Shown one piece after another: positions 8,511-17,915 of a DNA stretch of 64,000 nt. The stretch is from Candidatus Phyllobacterium onerii (lineage in GTDB: Bacteria; Pseudomonadota; Alphaproteobacteria; Rhizobiales; Rhizobiaceae), in assembly GCF_028331445.1 (NCBI RefSeq), contig NZ_JAQMHX010000001.1:186001-250000 (forward strand). The letters run 5' to 3'. A program made the position numbers and the translations under genes. The notes beneath the pieces were generated by a model that made no database searches, had not been told where the DNA came from, and saw only the letters and a program-made list of their open reading frames with translations. Each line of letters begins with the position of its first letter. Positions within the stretch are counted from its first letter, which is position 1.

Positions 8511-8658
8511 AAAACAACAAAACCCACCGCGGGAGGAGGTGCGGTGGGTTTCGTTGGTTATGGAGGGCCTTCTGGGAGGAGAAGAGGCCATCCGTTTCGA
8601 CAGGGCCGGGAGGAGGTGGCGCTGTCGAAAATTCCTGATTTGAGAGTAACTCAACTGT
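8511..8658 (-). ncRNA. CCUCCUCCC ('cuckoo'/CcsR-type) small RNA with three hairpins
   Basis: Read on the minus strand, three hairpins follow one another. Hairpin 1 (8630-8595) has arms TTTCGACAG/CTGTCGAAA and loop motif CCTCCTCCC (8616-8608). Hairpin 2 (8589-8566) has arms around GGCC-TCTTCT and AGAAGGCC with TCTCCTCCC (8582-8574). Hairpin 3 (8550-8521) has perfect 10-bp arms AACCCACCGC/GCGGTGGGTT, loop ACCTCCTCCC, and is followed by TTGTTGTTTT, a complete intrinsic terminator. A TTGCTG-N17-TATTAA promoter (8693-8665) puts the start near 8658, giving about 148 nt. Unpaired anti-Shine-Dalgarno CCUCCUCCC loops are the hallmark of the cuckoo RNA family (CcsR1-4 in Rhodobacter). No open reading frame with a ribosome site lies within it. 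The exact 5' end is inferred. Confidence 0.78.
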
Positions 8659-8664
8659 CCTGAT

Positions 8665-8706
8665 TTAATACAGACAATATTGCATAGCAGCAATGCATTT
8701 TGTGCA
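8665..8706 (-). promoter_or_regulatory. Promoter and shared 31-bp element of the CCUCCUCCC RNA
   Basis: On the minus strand TTGCTG (8693-8688) and TATTAA (8670-8665) are 17 bp apart. The overlapping stretch 8706-8676 reads TGCAC-N5-GCATTGCTGCT then A-TGCAATATT and matches the DUF1127 promoter at 25 of 31 positions. A further ATTGCTGC half lies just upstream, within 8707-8716. Confidence 0.62.
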
Positions 8707-8861
8707 ACGCAGCAATCTCATCGTCGAAGCGTCACGCTCCGATCACGGCCAATTGACTATCTATTAGGAACGGAACCAGTCCCCATCCGTTAATAATCCA
8801 TGAACGAGGCTTATATGGCGATAAACGCTGGCCTCCAGATGTGGTTGGAAGGGGCAGGAAA

Positions 8862-9218
8862 ATGCGCTTCTACAAATCATCGATACCCATTCTCGCAGCG
8901 GCGCTGTTTGCGTCGGCTGCCGTATTGCCGGCCAATGCGTTCAATATCAAAAATCAGACAGAAGTGCCGGAGGATGTTAGCGAGGTCAGCAACAGACAAT
9001 TCGAACGGGCTGCCTTGCTTGAGGCCAGAGCGTATATTTGCGGAACCGACGAAGCCAGCGAAGCGGCGATGAAAGCAGGGATGCGGGAAACCGGACTGCC
9101 GGAAGATATAGCGGTCGAAATCGTTTCTGATCTCGCTTCTGGCCACATCGACAAGGCAGAAGAGTCCGGATCGAAAGAAATATGCGGCAAAGCCAAAGTG
9201 CAACTTTCTGGTTTTTAG
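8862..9218 (+). CDS. Exported protein of unknown function (118 aa)
   Basis: The ATG at 8862 follows GGGGCAGGA. A signal peptide covers about residues 1-25 (ALFASAAVLPANAFN), so the mature protein would be periplasmic, about 93 residues, acidic, with two Cys (in YICGT and EICGK) that could form a disulfide. I do not recognise the family. It stands alone: upstream is the minus-strand RNA promoter, downstream an AT-rich gap. Confidence 0.68.
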   Translation: MRFYKSSIPILAAALFASAAVLPANAFNIKNQTEVPEDVSEVSNRQFERAALLEARAYICGTDEASEAAMKAGMRETGLPEDIAVEIVSDLASGHIDKAEESGSKEICGKAKVQLSGF

Positions 9219-9561
9219 CCGAGATTATTTGGTGGTCGAATAAAATAGCTCAATGCATTCATTTGCTTGTAAATCGATCGGTAAAATTTTAGAATAAATT
9301 TATAGATTAACGCCATTTATTCACGAATATTTGTAGTAATTAAAGGGCTTTTCAATTCGCGTATTTTGAGATTAATGTCATTAGCGCAGTCTTGGTGGAA
9401 TCAACAAACACAATTAACCATCGCTGGAAATTTCTTCGGAAGTATCGGGGAATTTGTTGATAAGCACATTGGTCGCATGGCTTTTGTCCTTGCACTAATG
9501 CGAGAAGATTTTAGTGGGATACAACTCACTATTGCGGTTCACGGGATATGGAGAGAACAGC
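9219..9561 (+). other. AT-rich intergenic stretch
   Basis: These 343 bases are clearly more AT-rich than their neighbours and hold only stop-rich frames. No hairpin terminator or repeated element was seen. It probably contains the promoter of the small gene at 9562. Confidence 0.4.
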
Positions 9562-9765
9562 ATGAACAAGAGAGCACAAACACTCGAAGTATTAAAAACA
9601 GAACTCTCAAAATTGTGCACCTTGGCGGACAATGCAGGTTTCGAGATGATTGCCTATTTCATCGAAACTGCGATCCGTGAATCCGATGAGCAGTTGTCGC
9701 AGGAAACCCGCGCCGTGGTCGGCATGGAACTACGCCTGGAATCGTCCCGCTCCCGCCACCTCTGA
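9562..9765 (+). CDS. Small conserved-type hypothetical protein (67 aa)
   Basis: The ATG at 9562 follows GGAGAG with good spacing. The product is a mostly helical, charged protein ([17 protein letters not shown] then [14 protein letters not shown]) without a signal peptide or membrane segment. I do not recognise a named family. Codon use is ordinary. A longer start at 9514 lacks a ribosome site. Confidence 0.6.
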   Translation: MNKRAQTLEVLKTELSKLCTLADNAGFEMIAYFIETAIRESDEQLSQETRAVVGMELRLESSRSRHL

Positions 9766-9851
9766 ATCTCACCCCCTTATTCAATCAAGCTTCAATTTTT
9801 GTGAATCACGAAATCGCACCCTGTTATTGTGCGCTTTCGCCGATCGCCTAT

Positions 9852-10880
9852 ATGAAGGCAATGACCCCGCTATCTGTCCTTGACCTTTCACCGATTGTCG
9901 CCGGCAGCGATGCCGCACAGTCCCTTCGCAATTCGCTGGATCTTGCGCAAAACGCCGAGCGACTAGGCTATAACCGCCTTTGGCTTGCCGAGCATCATAG
10001 CATGCGCGGTATTGCCAGCGCGGCGACAGCCGTTGTCATCGCGCATGTTGCGGCTGGCACGTCGAAAATCCGGCTTGGCGCCGGTGGTATCATGCTGCCG
10101 AACCACTCACCTTTGATGGTGGCAGAAGCCTTCGGCACGCTGGCTTCCTTGCATCCGGGCCGTATCGATCTCGGCGTCGGCCGTGCACCGGGCACGGATC
10201 AGATTACCGCCCAGGCATTGCGCCGCAATCTTGATCAGGACATAAACGGCTTTCCACAGGATGTGGTTGAGTTGATGGGATATTTCCGCGATCCCGAGCC
10301 GGGCCAGCGCGTCATAGCTGTTCCGGGCGCTGGGACGAAAGTGCCTGTGTGGATTTTGGGCTCCAGCCTCTTCGGCGCGCAGCTCGCGGCGGCACTCGGC
10401 CTGCCCTACGCTTTCGCATCGCATTTTGCACCGGCTGAAATGGAGCGGGCGATCGAGATCTATCGCGCCCGGTTCGAACCATCCGAATATCTCGACAAAC
10501 CTTATGTGATGCTGGGCCTCAATGTTTTCGCCGCAGAAACCGATGACGAGGCAAAGCTTCTGCAAACCTCACAGCAGCAGGCCTTCGTCAATCTACGTAC
10601 CGGTAATCCCGGACCATTGCCCGCGCCAGTACGAGGCTATGAGGAAACGCTCGACCTCCACGCGAAGGCGATTTTGCGTCAGGCTCTATCCTGCTCGGTC
10701 GTCGGGTCGCCGGAGACCGTCAAAGCCGGCGTTCAGGATTTCATTGTGCGCACGGGCGCAGATGAGATTATGGTGACAGGCCAGATCTTCGATCATCCAG
10801 CGAGAATCCGCTCTTACGAGATTCTCGCTGGAACCATGATCAAGCGACCTGAAGCTGCGCGGCTAAGCCGCCTCGCGTAG
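9852..10880 (+). CDS. LLM class flavin-dependent oxidoreductase (luciferase-like, YhbW type)
   Basis: About 342 residues in a TIM-barrel luciferase-like fold using reduced FMN. Visible marks are [10 protein letters not shown] at the start, [41 protein letters not shown] and VVGSPETV near the C-terminus, all typical of the MsnO8/YhbW group. Candidate starts are GTG 9801, ATG 9852 and ATG 9861; the family usually begins at the [11 protein letters not shown] segment, so 9852 or 9861 is favoured and neither has a strong ribosome site. The last 18 bases overlap the convergent ureG stop. Substrate unknown. Confidence 0.86.
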   Translation: MKAMTPLSVLDLSPIVAGSDAAQSLRNSLDLAQNAERLGYNRLWLAEHHSMRGIASAATAVVIAHVAAGTSKIRLGAGGIMLPNHSPLMVAEAFGTLASLHPGRIDLGVGRAPGTDQITAQALRRNLDQDINGFPQDVVELMGYFRDPEPGQRVIAVPGAGTKVPVWILGSSLFGAQLAAALGLPYAFASHFAPAEMERAIEIYRARFEPSEYLDKPYVMLGLNVFAAETDDEAKLLQTSQQQAFVNLRTGNPGPLPAPVRGYEETLDLHAKAILRQALSCSVVGSPETVKAGVQDFIVRTGADEIMVTGQIFDHPARIRSYEILAGTMIKRPEAARLSRLA

Positions 10881-11486
10881 ACCGCCTGCGGCTTCGATAA
10901 AGGCGATCACGTCGTCGAGGCCGTTTCTACGCAGCATGTCCGTGAACACATAGGGTTTGGCTCCACGCTGAACCTTGGTATCCGCATCCATCACATCGAG
11001 ATCAGCGCCGACATAGGGAGCAAGGTCCTTTTTGTTGATGATCAGCAAATCCGAGCGCGTGATGCCCGGCCCGCCCTTGCGCGGTATTTTTTCCCCTTGG
11101 CAAACCGAAATCACGTAGATGGTCAGGTCGGCGAGATCAGGTGAGAAAGTCGCGGCCAGATTGTCCCCGCCAGACTCGATAAAGACGATGTCGAGATCGG
11201 GATGGCGCTTGTTCATCTCGGCGATGGCTTGCAGATTGATTGTCGCGTCTTCACGGATGGCCGTGTGCGGGCAACCGCCTGTCTCGACACCCATGATCCG
11301 GTCTTCGGGCAGGGCTTGCAGCCGGTTGAGTATCAGCGCGTCTTCCTTCGTGTAGATATCATTGGTGACCACAGCGATGGAATAGCGGTGACGCAGCGCT
11401 TTGCACAGCATTTCGGTGACGGTGGTCTTGCCGGAGCCAACCGGCCCGCCAATCCCGATGCGAAGCGGTCCGTTTTGCGAAATCAT
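10863..11486 (-). CDS. ureG: Urease accessory GTPase UreG
   Basis: GTP-dependent nickel-insertion factor of 207 residues. P-loop GPVGSGKTT (about 14-22), EDALIL and the nickel-site [11 protein letters not shown] motif with Cys and His, then [10 protein letters not shown] and [11 protein letters not shown] (NKxD guanine specificity) are all present. Its ATG overlaps the ureF stop by 4 bp (ATGA), so it is the last gene of the operon. The 3' end overlaps the convergent LLM gene by 18 bp. Confidence 0.97.
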   Translation of the reverse strand: MISQNGPLRIGIGGPVGSGKTTVTEMLCKALRHRYSIAVVTNDIYTKEDALILNRLQALPEDRIMGVETGGCPHTAIREDATINLQAIAEMNKRHPDLDIVFIESGGDNLAATFSPDLADLTIYVISVCQGEKIPRKGGPGITRSDLLIINKKDLAPYVGADLDVMDADTKVQRGAKPYVFTDMLRRNGLDDVIAFIEAAGGLREAA

Positions 11487-12145
11487 GAGCGAAATACCCT
11501 CGAATATTGTGTTTCATGTTGCATGGCCATGATGTCGGACATGATGGCAGCCGAGCCCAGATCATCAAGGCTGGAACGCGCGGCACGCTCGGTGACCGCC
11601 AGGATTTGCGTTTCCATTGCCGCCATCAACGATACGCCATGGCTCTGTCCGAGCGGTACCAACCGGACGGCGCCTTGAATGAGGTTGGAAACGACGGCGT
11701 GAAGATAGGCGGCAAGCGCTGGCTCACATGCAACCTTGTTCCGGGCCGCAACCATGGCGACGGCGACAGGATAGGGCATTTCTCTCGCCACGCTTGATTC
11801 TGCGTTGCTCCAATGTTCAACGGCCTGCAGGAAAGCATTGCCTTGCAGCATGGTTTCCATGTGCCGCTCTTTCGAACCTGCCATCGCCTCTCCGAGCTCT
11901 GATTCTTCCACGCATCTGCCGCCCGTATCCCTCCAGCTTGCGGCAAATAAAACCGCATCGTTCCAGACCGAACCGTGGTTCATGAGATCAACAAGCCAGT
12001 CCTGCAATGACGTCTTGTCGTTGATCAAACCATCATGCACGGCCCGCTCGATGCCATGACTGTAGGAAAACGCCCCGACAGGAAAAGCAGGAGAAAGCCA
12101 TGTCATTAGGCGCACAAGCGCGGTGTTTGGGGCAAGGTCAGCCAT
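11483..12145 (-). CDS. ureF: Urease accessory protein UreF
   Basis: All-helical chaperone of 220 residues that gates GTP hydrolysis by UreG in the UreDFG complex. Motifs [17 protein letters not shown] near the N-terminus and [18 protein letters not shown] in the C-terminal half are diagnostic. The frame can extend upstream, but ATG at 12145 ([13 protein letters not shown]) fits the family start; it lies inside the last codons of ureE, an 8-bp overlap that suggests translational coupling. Confidence 0.94.
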   Translation of the reverse strand: MADLAPNTALVRLMTWLSPAFPVGAFSYSHGIERAVHDGLINDKTSLQDWLVDLMNHGSVWNDAVLFAASWRDTGGRCVEESELGEAMAGSKERHMETMLQGNAFLQAVEHWSNAESSVAREMPYPVAVAMVAARNKVACEPALAAYLHAVVSNLIQGAVRLVPLGQSHGVSLMAAMETQILAVTERAARSSLDDLGSAAIMSDIMAMQHETQYSRVFRS

Positions 12146-12638
12146 GGGCGTGATCGAGGTGTTGATGATCATGGCCATGGTCATGCGCGTGCGAATGGCC
12201 ATGTCCGCTATGATACGCGCCGTGCAATGGATGGAACGGCGCAGTGATCTCGGTAACCTTCGCCCCAAGACCTTGCAACATCGCCTTGATCACGTGATCG
12301 CGCAGGATGACGATGCGGCTTTCTTCGAGTTGCGCCGGCAAATGACGATTGCCAAGATGCCAGGCGAGTTCCGACAGATGCGGGCGATCCCGTGGCGTGA
12401 TCGCGTAGAGCGCTTCATCCGCAGCAACGATCTCGGCCATCCTCCCATCCTCAAGAATAAGCACGTCGCCATGCTCGAACGCGATAGCCTCGGGCAGATC
12501 GACAAGGATTTGTTCACCCTGCTCTAGTGTCAGCACTTTGCGCCGCAAATGCCGTTCGTCATGGGCCAGTACAATGCGATCGAACGGCGTGCCATGATAA
12601 TGCCCGGCGTGGTTGTGGTTGGTAACACGCTTCATCAC
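12138..12638 (-). CDS. ureE: Urease accessory protein UreE (nickel metallochaperone)
   Basis: Delivers nickel to the UreDFG-apoenzyme complex. The 166-residue chain has the N-terminal UreE domain ([16 protein letters not shown]) and the C-terminal metal domain with [13 protein letters not shown] [11 protein letters not shown]. It ends in a His tail with 13 His in the last 31 residues ([15 protein letters not shown]), the nickel-storage form of UreE. The start overlaps the upstream DinB gene stop by 4 bp, the end overlaps the ureF start. Confidence 0.96.
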   Translation of the reverse strand: MMKRVTNHNHAGHYHGTPFDRIVLAHDERHLRRKVLTLEQGEQILVDLPEAIAFEHGDVLILEDGRMAEIVAADEALYAITPRDRPHLSELAWHLGNRHLPAQLEESRIVILRDHVIKAMLQGLGAKVTEITAPFHPLHGAYHSGHGHSHAHDHGHDHQHLDHAHG

Positions 12639-13147
12639 GCTTGGCCTTTCTCATGAAAATCATCGTTCATGCACAGGAAGAAGTCGATCGGCGGCGCGTC
12701 GCCGGTCATTTGCGAAAGCAGCGTATGTACCTGACCACGATGATGCGTCTGGTGGTTGAAGATTTGCGTCAAAGCACGATCCAAGGTCGAGGTATATGGC
12801 TGGCCTTCGGTGGTGATCCAGTGAAGGACGCCATTGATCGATGCTTCATCCATATTGTTGACCACATCGATAATGTGATCGTCCAGGGCGGTGCGCGCTG
12901 TGTGCAAGTCATTGAAATTATCGTGCAGAACGACATCCAGGGAAGGGATGGCATAAAGGTTCCCCGTGAAGCGACCGAACCATAGCTTGTCGATAGCCAG
13001 GATATGGTTGAGTGTCCCATGCACCGATTTGAAGAACGCACGTCTGTCTGCGAAATAGTCTTCGCGGTCGAGGGCGCCGGCTGCCGCGTAAATCCGCCCA
13101 TTGGCCCATTTGTTGTAATGGGCGAGCCGCCTGAATTGATCCTTCAT
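12635..13147 (-). CDS. DinB family protein inside the urease operon
   Basis: A 170-residue four-helix DinB/YfiT-fold protein. The expected metal-site His are present: [14 protein letters not shown] near residue 45 and [13 protein letters not shown] near 135. Family members use bound metal in thiol-dependent transferase or unknown roles. It lies 13 bp after ureC and overlaps ureE by 4 bp, so it is co-transcribed with urease. Whether it helps metallocentre assembly or thiol stress is not known; the family call is firm, the link to urease is from position only. Confidence 0.86.
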   Translation of the reverse strand: MKDQFRRLAHYNKWANGRIYAAAGALDREDYFADRRAFFKSVHGTLNHILAIDKLWFGRFTGNLYAIPSLDVVLHDNFNDLHTARTALDDHIIDVVNNMDEASINGVLHWITTEGQPYTSTLDRALTQIFNHQTHHRGQVHTLLSQMTGDAPPIDFFLCMNDDFHEKGQA

Positions 13148-13160
13148 CGTGTTCTCCCCC

Positions 13161-14873
13161 TCAGAACAGAAAGTAGCGCTGTGCCATCGGTAGCAGCGTT
13201 GCCGGCTCGCACGTCAACAATTCGCCATCCGCCCGAACCTCATAGGTCTCCGGATCGACCTCCACATGCGGTGTGGCATCATTGTGGATCATGGAAGCCT
13301 TGGAAATGCCGCTGCGTGTGTTTTCGACGGCGACCAGTTGTTTGTCGATACCGAGCGACTGGCGCAAGCCTGCCTCGACCGAAGCCTTGCTGGCAAACAC
13401 GACCGACGAGTTGCTGACATTCTTGCCATAGCCGCCGAACATATAGCGATAATGGACCGGCTGCGGTGTCGGGATCGAGGCATTGGGATCGCCCATCGGT
13501 GCGGCAACAATCGAGCCGCCAAGCAGGACCATGTCAGGCTTGACGCCGAAGAAGGCCGGGTTCCACAGAACGAGATCGGCACGCTTGCCTACCTCGATTG
13601 ACCCCACGTGCCGGGAAACACCCTGTGCAATCGCCGGGTTGATCGTATATTTCGCGATGTAGCGTTTGACGCGAAAATTATCGTTGTCGCCGGTCTCCTG
13701 CGGCAGGCTCCCGCGCTGGCGCTTCATTTTATCGGCGGTCTGCCAGGTGCGTATCAGCACTTCGCCAACACGGCCCATGGCCTGGCTGTCCGAGGAAATG
13801 ATCGAAAACGCGCCGATATCATGCAGAATATCTTCCGCCGCGATCGTTTCCTTGCGGATACGGCTTTCGGCAAACGCCACATCTTCCGGGATCGATGATG
13901 AGAGATGATGGCACACCATCAGCATATCGAGATGTTCGGCTATGGTATTTTTCGTATAGGGCCGCGTCGGATTGGTCGAAGATGGAATAACGTTGGGAAG
14001 CCCGCAAATCTTGATGATGTCCGGGGCGTGTCCACCGCCAGCGCCTTCCGTATGAAAAGCGTGAACTGTGCGACCCTTGAAGGCGGCGACCGTGTCCTCG
14101 ACAAAGCCGCTCTCGTTCAGCGTGTCGGTGTGGATCATCACCTGCACATCGTACTGATCGGCAACCGAGAGGCAATTGTCGATCGTCGCCGGTGTCGTAC
14201 CCCAATCCTCATGCAGTTTCAGCGAGCACGCCCCGCCAAGGATCATCTCCTCCAGAGCTTTCGGCAGCGATGTGTTGCCCTTGCCTGAAAGGCCGATGTT
14301 CATGGGTATGGCGTCGAAAGACTGAATCATCCGGCCCAAGTGCCATGGCCCTGGCGTACAGGTGGTCGCCAGTGTCCCATGGGCTGGTCCTGTGCCGCCG
14401 CCAAACATTGTTGTAACGCCTGACATCAGCGCTTCCTCGATCTGCTGCGGGCAGATGAAATGGATATGGGCATCCATACCGCCGGCCGTCAGGATTTTGC
14501 CTTCGCCCGCGATGATTTCCGTGCCAGGACCAATGATGATCGTCACGCCGGATTGCGTATCGGGATTGCCGGCCTTGCCGATTTCAGCAATCAGCCCATC
14601 CTTCAAACCGACATCGGCTTTATAAATACCACTGTGGTCAACAACCAGCGCATTGGTGATCACCGTGTCGACGGCACCATCTGCACGGGCAATCTGGCTC
14701 TGGCCCATACCGTCGCGAATGACCTTGCCCCCGCCGAATTTCACCTCTTCGCCATAGATGGTGAAGTCCTTCTCCACCTCGATGAAGAGTTCGGTGTCGG
14801 CCAGGCGCACCTTGTCGCCGGTCGTTGGCCCGAACATGCGGGCATAGGCCGCGCGGGTGATTTTAGCGGGCAT
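13161..14873 (-). CDS. ureC: Urease subunit alpha UreC
   Basis: Catalytic subunit of nickel urease, 570 residues, full length for the family (about 567-570). Nickel ligands and active-site residues are visible: MDAHIHF (two His), the carbamylated Lys in [20 protein letters not shown] and [15 protein letters not shown] (His ligands and substrate His), [21 protein letters not shown] flap with the mobile Cys-His, and SSDSQAMGR (Asp ligand). GAGGGAAA precedes the ATG. Upstream 657 bp separate it from ureB, so it may use its own promoter. Confidence 0.98.
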   Translation of the reverse strand: MPAKITRAAYARMFGPTTGDKVRLADTELFIEVEKDFTIYGEEVKFGGGKVIRDGMGQSQIARADGAVDTVITNALVVDHSGIYKADVGLKDGLIAEIGKAGNPDTQSGVTIIIGPGTEIIAGEGKILTAGGMDAHIHFICPQQIEEALMSGVTTMFGGGTGPAHGTLATTCTPGPWHLGRMIQSFDAIPMNIGLSGKGNTSLPKALEEMILGGACSLKLHEDWGTTPATIDNCLSVADQYDVQVMIHTDTLNESGFVEDTVAAFKGRTVHAFHTEGAGGGHAPDIIKICGLPNVIPSSTNPTRPYTKNTIAEHLDMLMVCHHLSSSIPEDVAFAESRIRKETIAAEDILHDIGAFSIISSDSQAMGRVGEVLIRTWQTADKMKRQRGSLPQETGDNDNFRVKRYIAKYTINPAIAQGVSRHVGSIEVGKRADLVLWNPAFFGVKPDMVLLGGSIVAAPMGDPNASIPTPQPVHYRYMFGGYGKNVSNSSVVFASKASVEAGLRQSLGIDKQLVAVENTRSGISKASMIHNDATPHVEVDPETYEVRADGELLTCEPATLLPMAQRYFLF

Positions 14874-15051
14874 GGAATTTCCCTCTTGTATGAATAGTCG
14901 AATAGGCGACAGCGGGTGCCTGCTGCCACATTTCTGCCGCGATATTGCCTTGGAAAAACCCGATCAGCGACCGCTTGAGATCGAATTCCGCATGTGAAGT
15001 GCGCGCGTCATCAGTAGATGATCGTTCGCCAATCTCGTGAAAGGAAAAACG

Positions 15052-15435
15052 ATGCGAAAGATGATAGCCCTCGCGCTCTGTGCGGCATTCCCGCTTGCGA
15101 CTTCGGCTGCCTATGCGCAGTCCGCGGCGCCGCAGACTCCGAGCGCCGAGCAGCCCGCTCCAAAGAGCGAGACTCCAGCCAAGCCTGGTGCCACGGCCAT
15201 TACCACCATCAATATCGTGGATATCAACGAACTGCCGGATGCGACCAAGACTCAAGTCAACGACGCCCTTGCCAAGCGTAGCGACGCCGACATGCAGAAA
15301 TTGCGCACGTCGATCGACAAGTCGCCACAAGTCTCCGCCGCCCTGAAGGAAAAGGGGCTGACATCCGCAGCGGTGGTCATTGCCAGTCTCGATTCCAAAG
15401 GCCTGCTGACCCTCGTGACCAAGAAGCCAAGCTGA
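15052..15435 (+). CDS. Exported protein of unknown function between ureC and ureB (127 aa)
   Basis: Reads opposite to urease. ATG at 15052 follows GTGAAAGGAAAAACG. A clear signal peptide (MRKMIALALCAAFPLATSAAYAQ) is followed by a Pro/Ser/Ala linker and a small domain with NIVDINELPDATKTQVND and LTSAAVVIASLDSKG. Mature protein about 105 residues, periplasmic. I do not recognise a characterised family. A minus-strand frame opposite it has no ribosome site and an un-protein-like composition, so the plus gene is preferred. Confidence 0.75.
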   Translation: MRKMIALALCAAFPLATSAAYAQSAAPQTPSAEQPAPKSETPAKPGATAITTINIVDINELPDATKTQVNDALAKRSDADMQKLRTSIDKSPQVSAALKEKGLTSAAVVIASLDSKGLLTLVTKKPS

Positions 15436-15530
15436 CAGGCAAGCCCTACCTGACCCATATCTGGGATATGCGCAGCGATCGGTGTTTCTCCGGTCGCTTG
15501 TTGTCGTGGAAATGAGGTCAAGCGGAGCGG

Positions 15531-15836
15531 TCACAGCTTTCCCATGATCTTCTGCTGAAACCCGTAAACGGTCCGGTTCCCGCTGAGCGGCACGAGCGTA
15601 ATATCACGCTCCTGCCCTGGCTCGAACCGGACCGCCGTTCCGGCAGCAATATCGAGACGCATGCCGCGCGCTTGATCGCGGTCGAATACCAGCGCCGAGT
15701 TGGCTTCGAAGAAATGATAGTGCGACCCGACCTGCACCGGACGGTCGCCGGTATTTGCCACCTTCAGCATAATGTTGATGGCACCGGCATTCAGTTCGAT
15801 TTCGCCTTTGGCCGTAATGATTTCGCCGGGGATCAT
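15531..15836 (-). CDS. ureB: Urease subunit beta UreB
   Basis: Structural beta subunit, 101 residues (usual length), beta-sandwich. Family markers are MIPGEI at the start, [26 protein letters not shown] and [18 protein letters not shown], then [12 protein letters not shown] at the end. It starts 10 bp after ureA and no ureC follows directly, since the plus-strand exported gene intervenes. Confidence 0.97.
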   Translation of the reverse strand: MIPGEIITAKGEIELNAGAINIMLKVANTGDRPVQVGSHYHFFEANSALVFDRDQARGMRLDIAAGTAVRFEPGQERDITLVPLSGNRTVYGFQQKIMGKL

Positions 15837-15846
15837 CTGCGGTTTC

Positions 15847-16149
15847 CTATCTTATCGGTTCGTGCACGGTAACGAGCTTTGTGCCGTCCGGAAATGTCGC
15901 CTCGACTTGTATGTCGTGGATCATCTCTGGAATGCCTTCCATCACCTGTTCCCGGGTGATGACATGTGCCCCTGCCTGCATCAGATCGGCGACTGACCGG
16001 CCGTCACGGGCGCCCTCGACGACGAAATCGCTAATCAATGCAATGGCTTCCGGATGATTGAGCTTGACGCCGCGTTCGAGTCGGCGGCGGGCGACCATCG
16101 CCGCCATAGAGATGAGAAGTTTGTCCTTCTCGCGTGGTGTCAGGTTCAT
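15847..16149 (-). CDS. ureA: Urease subunit gamma UreA
   Basis: Structural gamma subunit of urease, 100 residues, the standard length. [36 protein letters not shown] and the [11 protein letters not shown] and [19 protein letters not shown] segments are diagnostic. AAGGAAAA precedes the ATG. It lies 31 bp downstream of ureD in the same operon. Confidence 0.97.
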   Translation of the reverse strand: MNLTPREKDKLLISMAAMVARRRLERGVKLNHPEAIALISDFVVEGARDGRSVADLMQAGAHVITREQVMEGIPEMIHDIQVEATFPDGTKLVTVHEPIR

Positions 16150-16180
16150 GCTTTTCCTTCAGTCATACTCAGTTTTGCGT

Positions 16181-17014
16181 CTAGATTGACCAGACTTTAG
16201 GCACGCCTGCCTTTTCATTGAGCAGTTCTATCAATGGCACCAGCCGTTTCCTCAATGAATAGGCGTCGCCATCGACGAGCCTCGCAAGAAGCTTGCCAGA
16301 CCAGAAGGAAACACCCCCTTTTGTGCCAACTATTTCTCGGCTCGGCTCAAGATGACGTTCGGCGTCGGCATCGAGCAGTAGGACAGTGGCCATGGTGCGC
16401 ATCCCTCCGAGCAGTGCAGGGCGGCTCAGCATCGATGCCGTGTCGGGTCCGATTGTGAAATCTTCCGCATGGATCAGTCTGCCTTCGCGGCGAATGCGCC
16501 AGCGATCCCGGAACAGACAGTTCTGCACGTCCTCACCCATCGCTTTGCGACCGAACACGACTGGCTCCACGATCAAGGCACGGCTAGTCTCGGCAAGATC
16601 GACGGTAAGGGTTCGCTTCAGTGCCGAGCCCTCGAACAAAATCGTCTCCTGCGGCAACCATGCGAGCGAGGCCCGCTCCCCCACCTCCAAGATGCTTGCT
16701 ACGTCAGCGGTGCCGGCAGACGCCTTGTAGATGCGCTCGCATGCCTGAGTGGTGACCTGCGCCCGGCAGTCGTCCGCGACGTCAAACCTCCAGCGCATCT
16801 CGTCGCCCCCCGTCAGTCCACCTGATGTGTTGATCATCACCGCCTCAAGCGACCGATCATCAATCTCGGGCAACAGAATCTTGGCGCAGCCTTCCTGATA
16901 GAGTGTGTCGATACGCGTACGGCCATTGCCGGTTTTTACAGCGAGATGCGCCGAGCCAAAGGCACGTTGCGGTTTTGCTTCGACGGCTCGATCAGAAGAT
17001 GGGGGCACGCTCAT
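16181..17014 (-). CDS. ureD: Urease accessory protein UreD (UreH)
   Basis: Scaffold of the UreDFG activation complex, 277 residues, which binds apo-urease and channels nickel. Conserved segments seen are LNTSGGLTGGDEM-like INTSGGLTGGDEMRWRF, TTQACERIYKA, WLPQETILFEGSALKRT and FGRKAMGE. First gene of the minus-strand urease run, 37 bp downstream of proC, with no obvious terminator between them, so read-through from proC is possible. Confidence 0.95.
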   Translation of the reverse strand: MSVPPSSDRAVEAKPQRAFGSAHLAVKTGNGRTRIDTLYQEGCAKILLPEIDDRSLEAVMINTSGGLTGGDEMRWRFDVADDCRAQVTTQACERIYKASAGTADVASILEVGERASLAWLPQETILFEGSALKRTLTVDLAETSRALIVEPVVFGRKAMGEDVQNCLFRDRWRIRREGRLIHAEDFTIGPDTASMLSRPALLGGMRTMATVLLLDADAERHLEPSREIVGTKGGVSFWSGKLLARLVDGDAYSLRKRLVPLIELLNEKAGVPKVWSI

Positions 17015-17051
17015 TGCGGCACGCTATCGCAATGATCCAGCTTGCGGAAGC

Positions 17052-17864
17052 TCAATAGGTGCCAAGTTCTATAGCGCGCTGGTGTGCCTTGAAAACAGCC
17101 CGGATCATAAGCCGCTTGAGTTTGTCATGGCCCATCAACACGTCGAGCGCGGCGGCGGTGGTACCCTTCGGGCTCGTCACCTGTTCGCGCAGCGTCGTTG
17201 GCGTGTCTTCGCTCGAAGCGGCGAGGACGCCAGCGCCGTAGACGGTCTGCATTGCCAGCAGCTCCGCGGTCTTTCGTTCGAGGCCAGCCACAACAGCCGC
17301 TTCGGTCAGGCACTCGATGAAATGGAAAACATAGGCAGGTCCGGATCCCGAAACCGCGGTTGCCACGTCGATCAGTTTTTCATCGTCTACGGCTGCAACT
17401 TTTCCGCTGGTTTTCAACAAGGTATCGACAAATTCGGCGTCCTCGTCGCTCACGTTCGAATTGCGGAATGTGACGATCATGCCTTTACCGATCGCTGCAG
17501 GCGTATTCGGGATGGTGCGGATAATCGCGGTCTTTTCACCTAAGAATTCCTCGAACAACGCGACCTTGACGCCGGCGGCGACACTGACGAACGTTGACCC
17601 GGCGGCGAACCGCTCATAGGCGGGCAGCACGTCGCGCATCACCTGCGGCTTGACCGCGATGAGGATAATGCGCGGCGACAGATCGTCTTCGAGCCGGCTT
17701 GCATTGGCATGCGCATGAACACCAAGCGTTGCCGCCCGTTCACGCAGCGCATCGGTTGGCTCGACCACCGTGACCTGATCCGGCTGCAATATTCCTGCGT
17801 CCAGCCAGCCCTTGAGCATGGCAAAGCCCATATTGCCGCAACCGACCAGAACCACGTTATCCAT
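17052..17864 (-). CDS. proC: Pyrroline-5-carboxylate reductase
   Basis: Last step of proline synthesis: NAD(P)H-dependent reduction of pyrroline-5-carboxylate. At 270 residues it has the usual length. N-terminal Rossmann motif VGCGNMGFAMLKGW, then VKPQVM, FVSVAAGV, IRTIPNTPAAIGKGM and the C-terminal ATAVSGSGPAYVFHFIE and EQVTSPKGTTAAALDVL motifs are all typical. Cytoplasmic decamer in known members. It lies between the polysaccharide ligase gene and urease, all on the minus strand. Confidence 0.95.
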   Translation of the reverse strand: MDNVVLVGCGNMGFAMLKGWLDAGILQPDQVTVVEPTDALRERAATLGVHAHANASRLEDDLSPRIILIAVKPQVMRDVLPAYERFAAGSTFVSVAAGVKVALFEEFLGEKTAIIRTIPNTPAAIGKGMIVTFRNSNVSDEDAEFVDTLLKTSGKVAAVDDEKLIDVATAVSGSGPAYVFHFIECLTEAAVVAGLERKTAELLAMQTVYGAGVLAASSEDTPTTLREQVTSPKGTTAAALDVLMGHDKLKRLMIRAVFKAHQRAIELGTY

Positions 17865-17915
17865 TTCATTCTCCCGCTAATGTCGCGGCACTTTGATCTG
17901 GCCCGGTGCGCCCGG

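Noticed and set aside
8521-8550. Plus-strand reading of the hairpin as a terminator of the lipoprotein gene
   Set aside because: On the plus strand the tail is TTTCGTTGG; the T-rich tail and the CCTCCTCCC loops make sense on the minus strand, and a separate plus-strand hairpin lies at 8430.
14863-15534. Minus-strand frame of 223 residues between ureC and ureB
   Set aside because: It is opposite a gene with signal peptide and ribosome site, has no ribosome site itself and an Arg/Gly/His-rich composition typical of an antisense frame.
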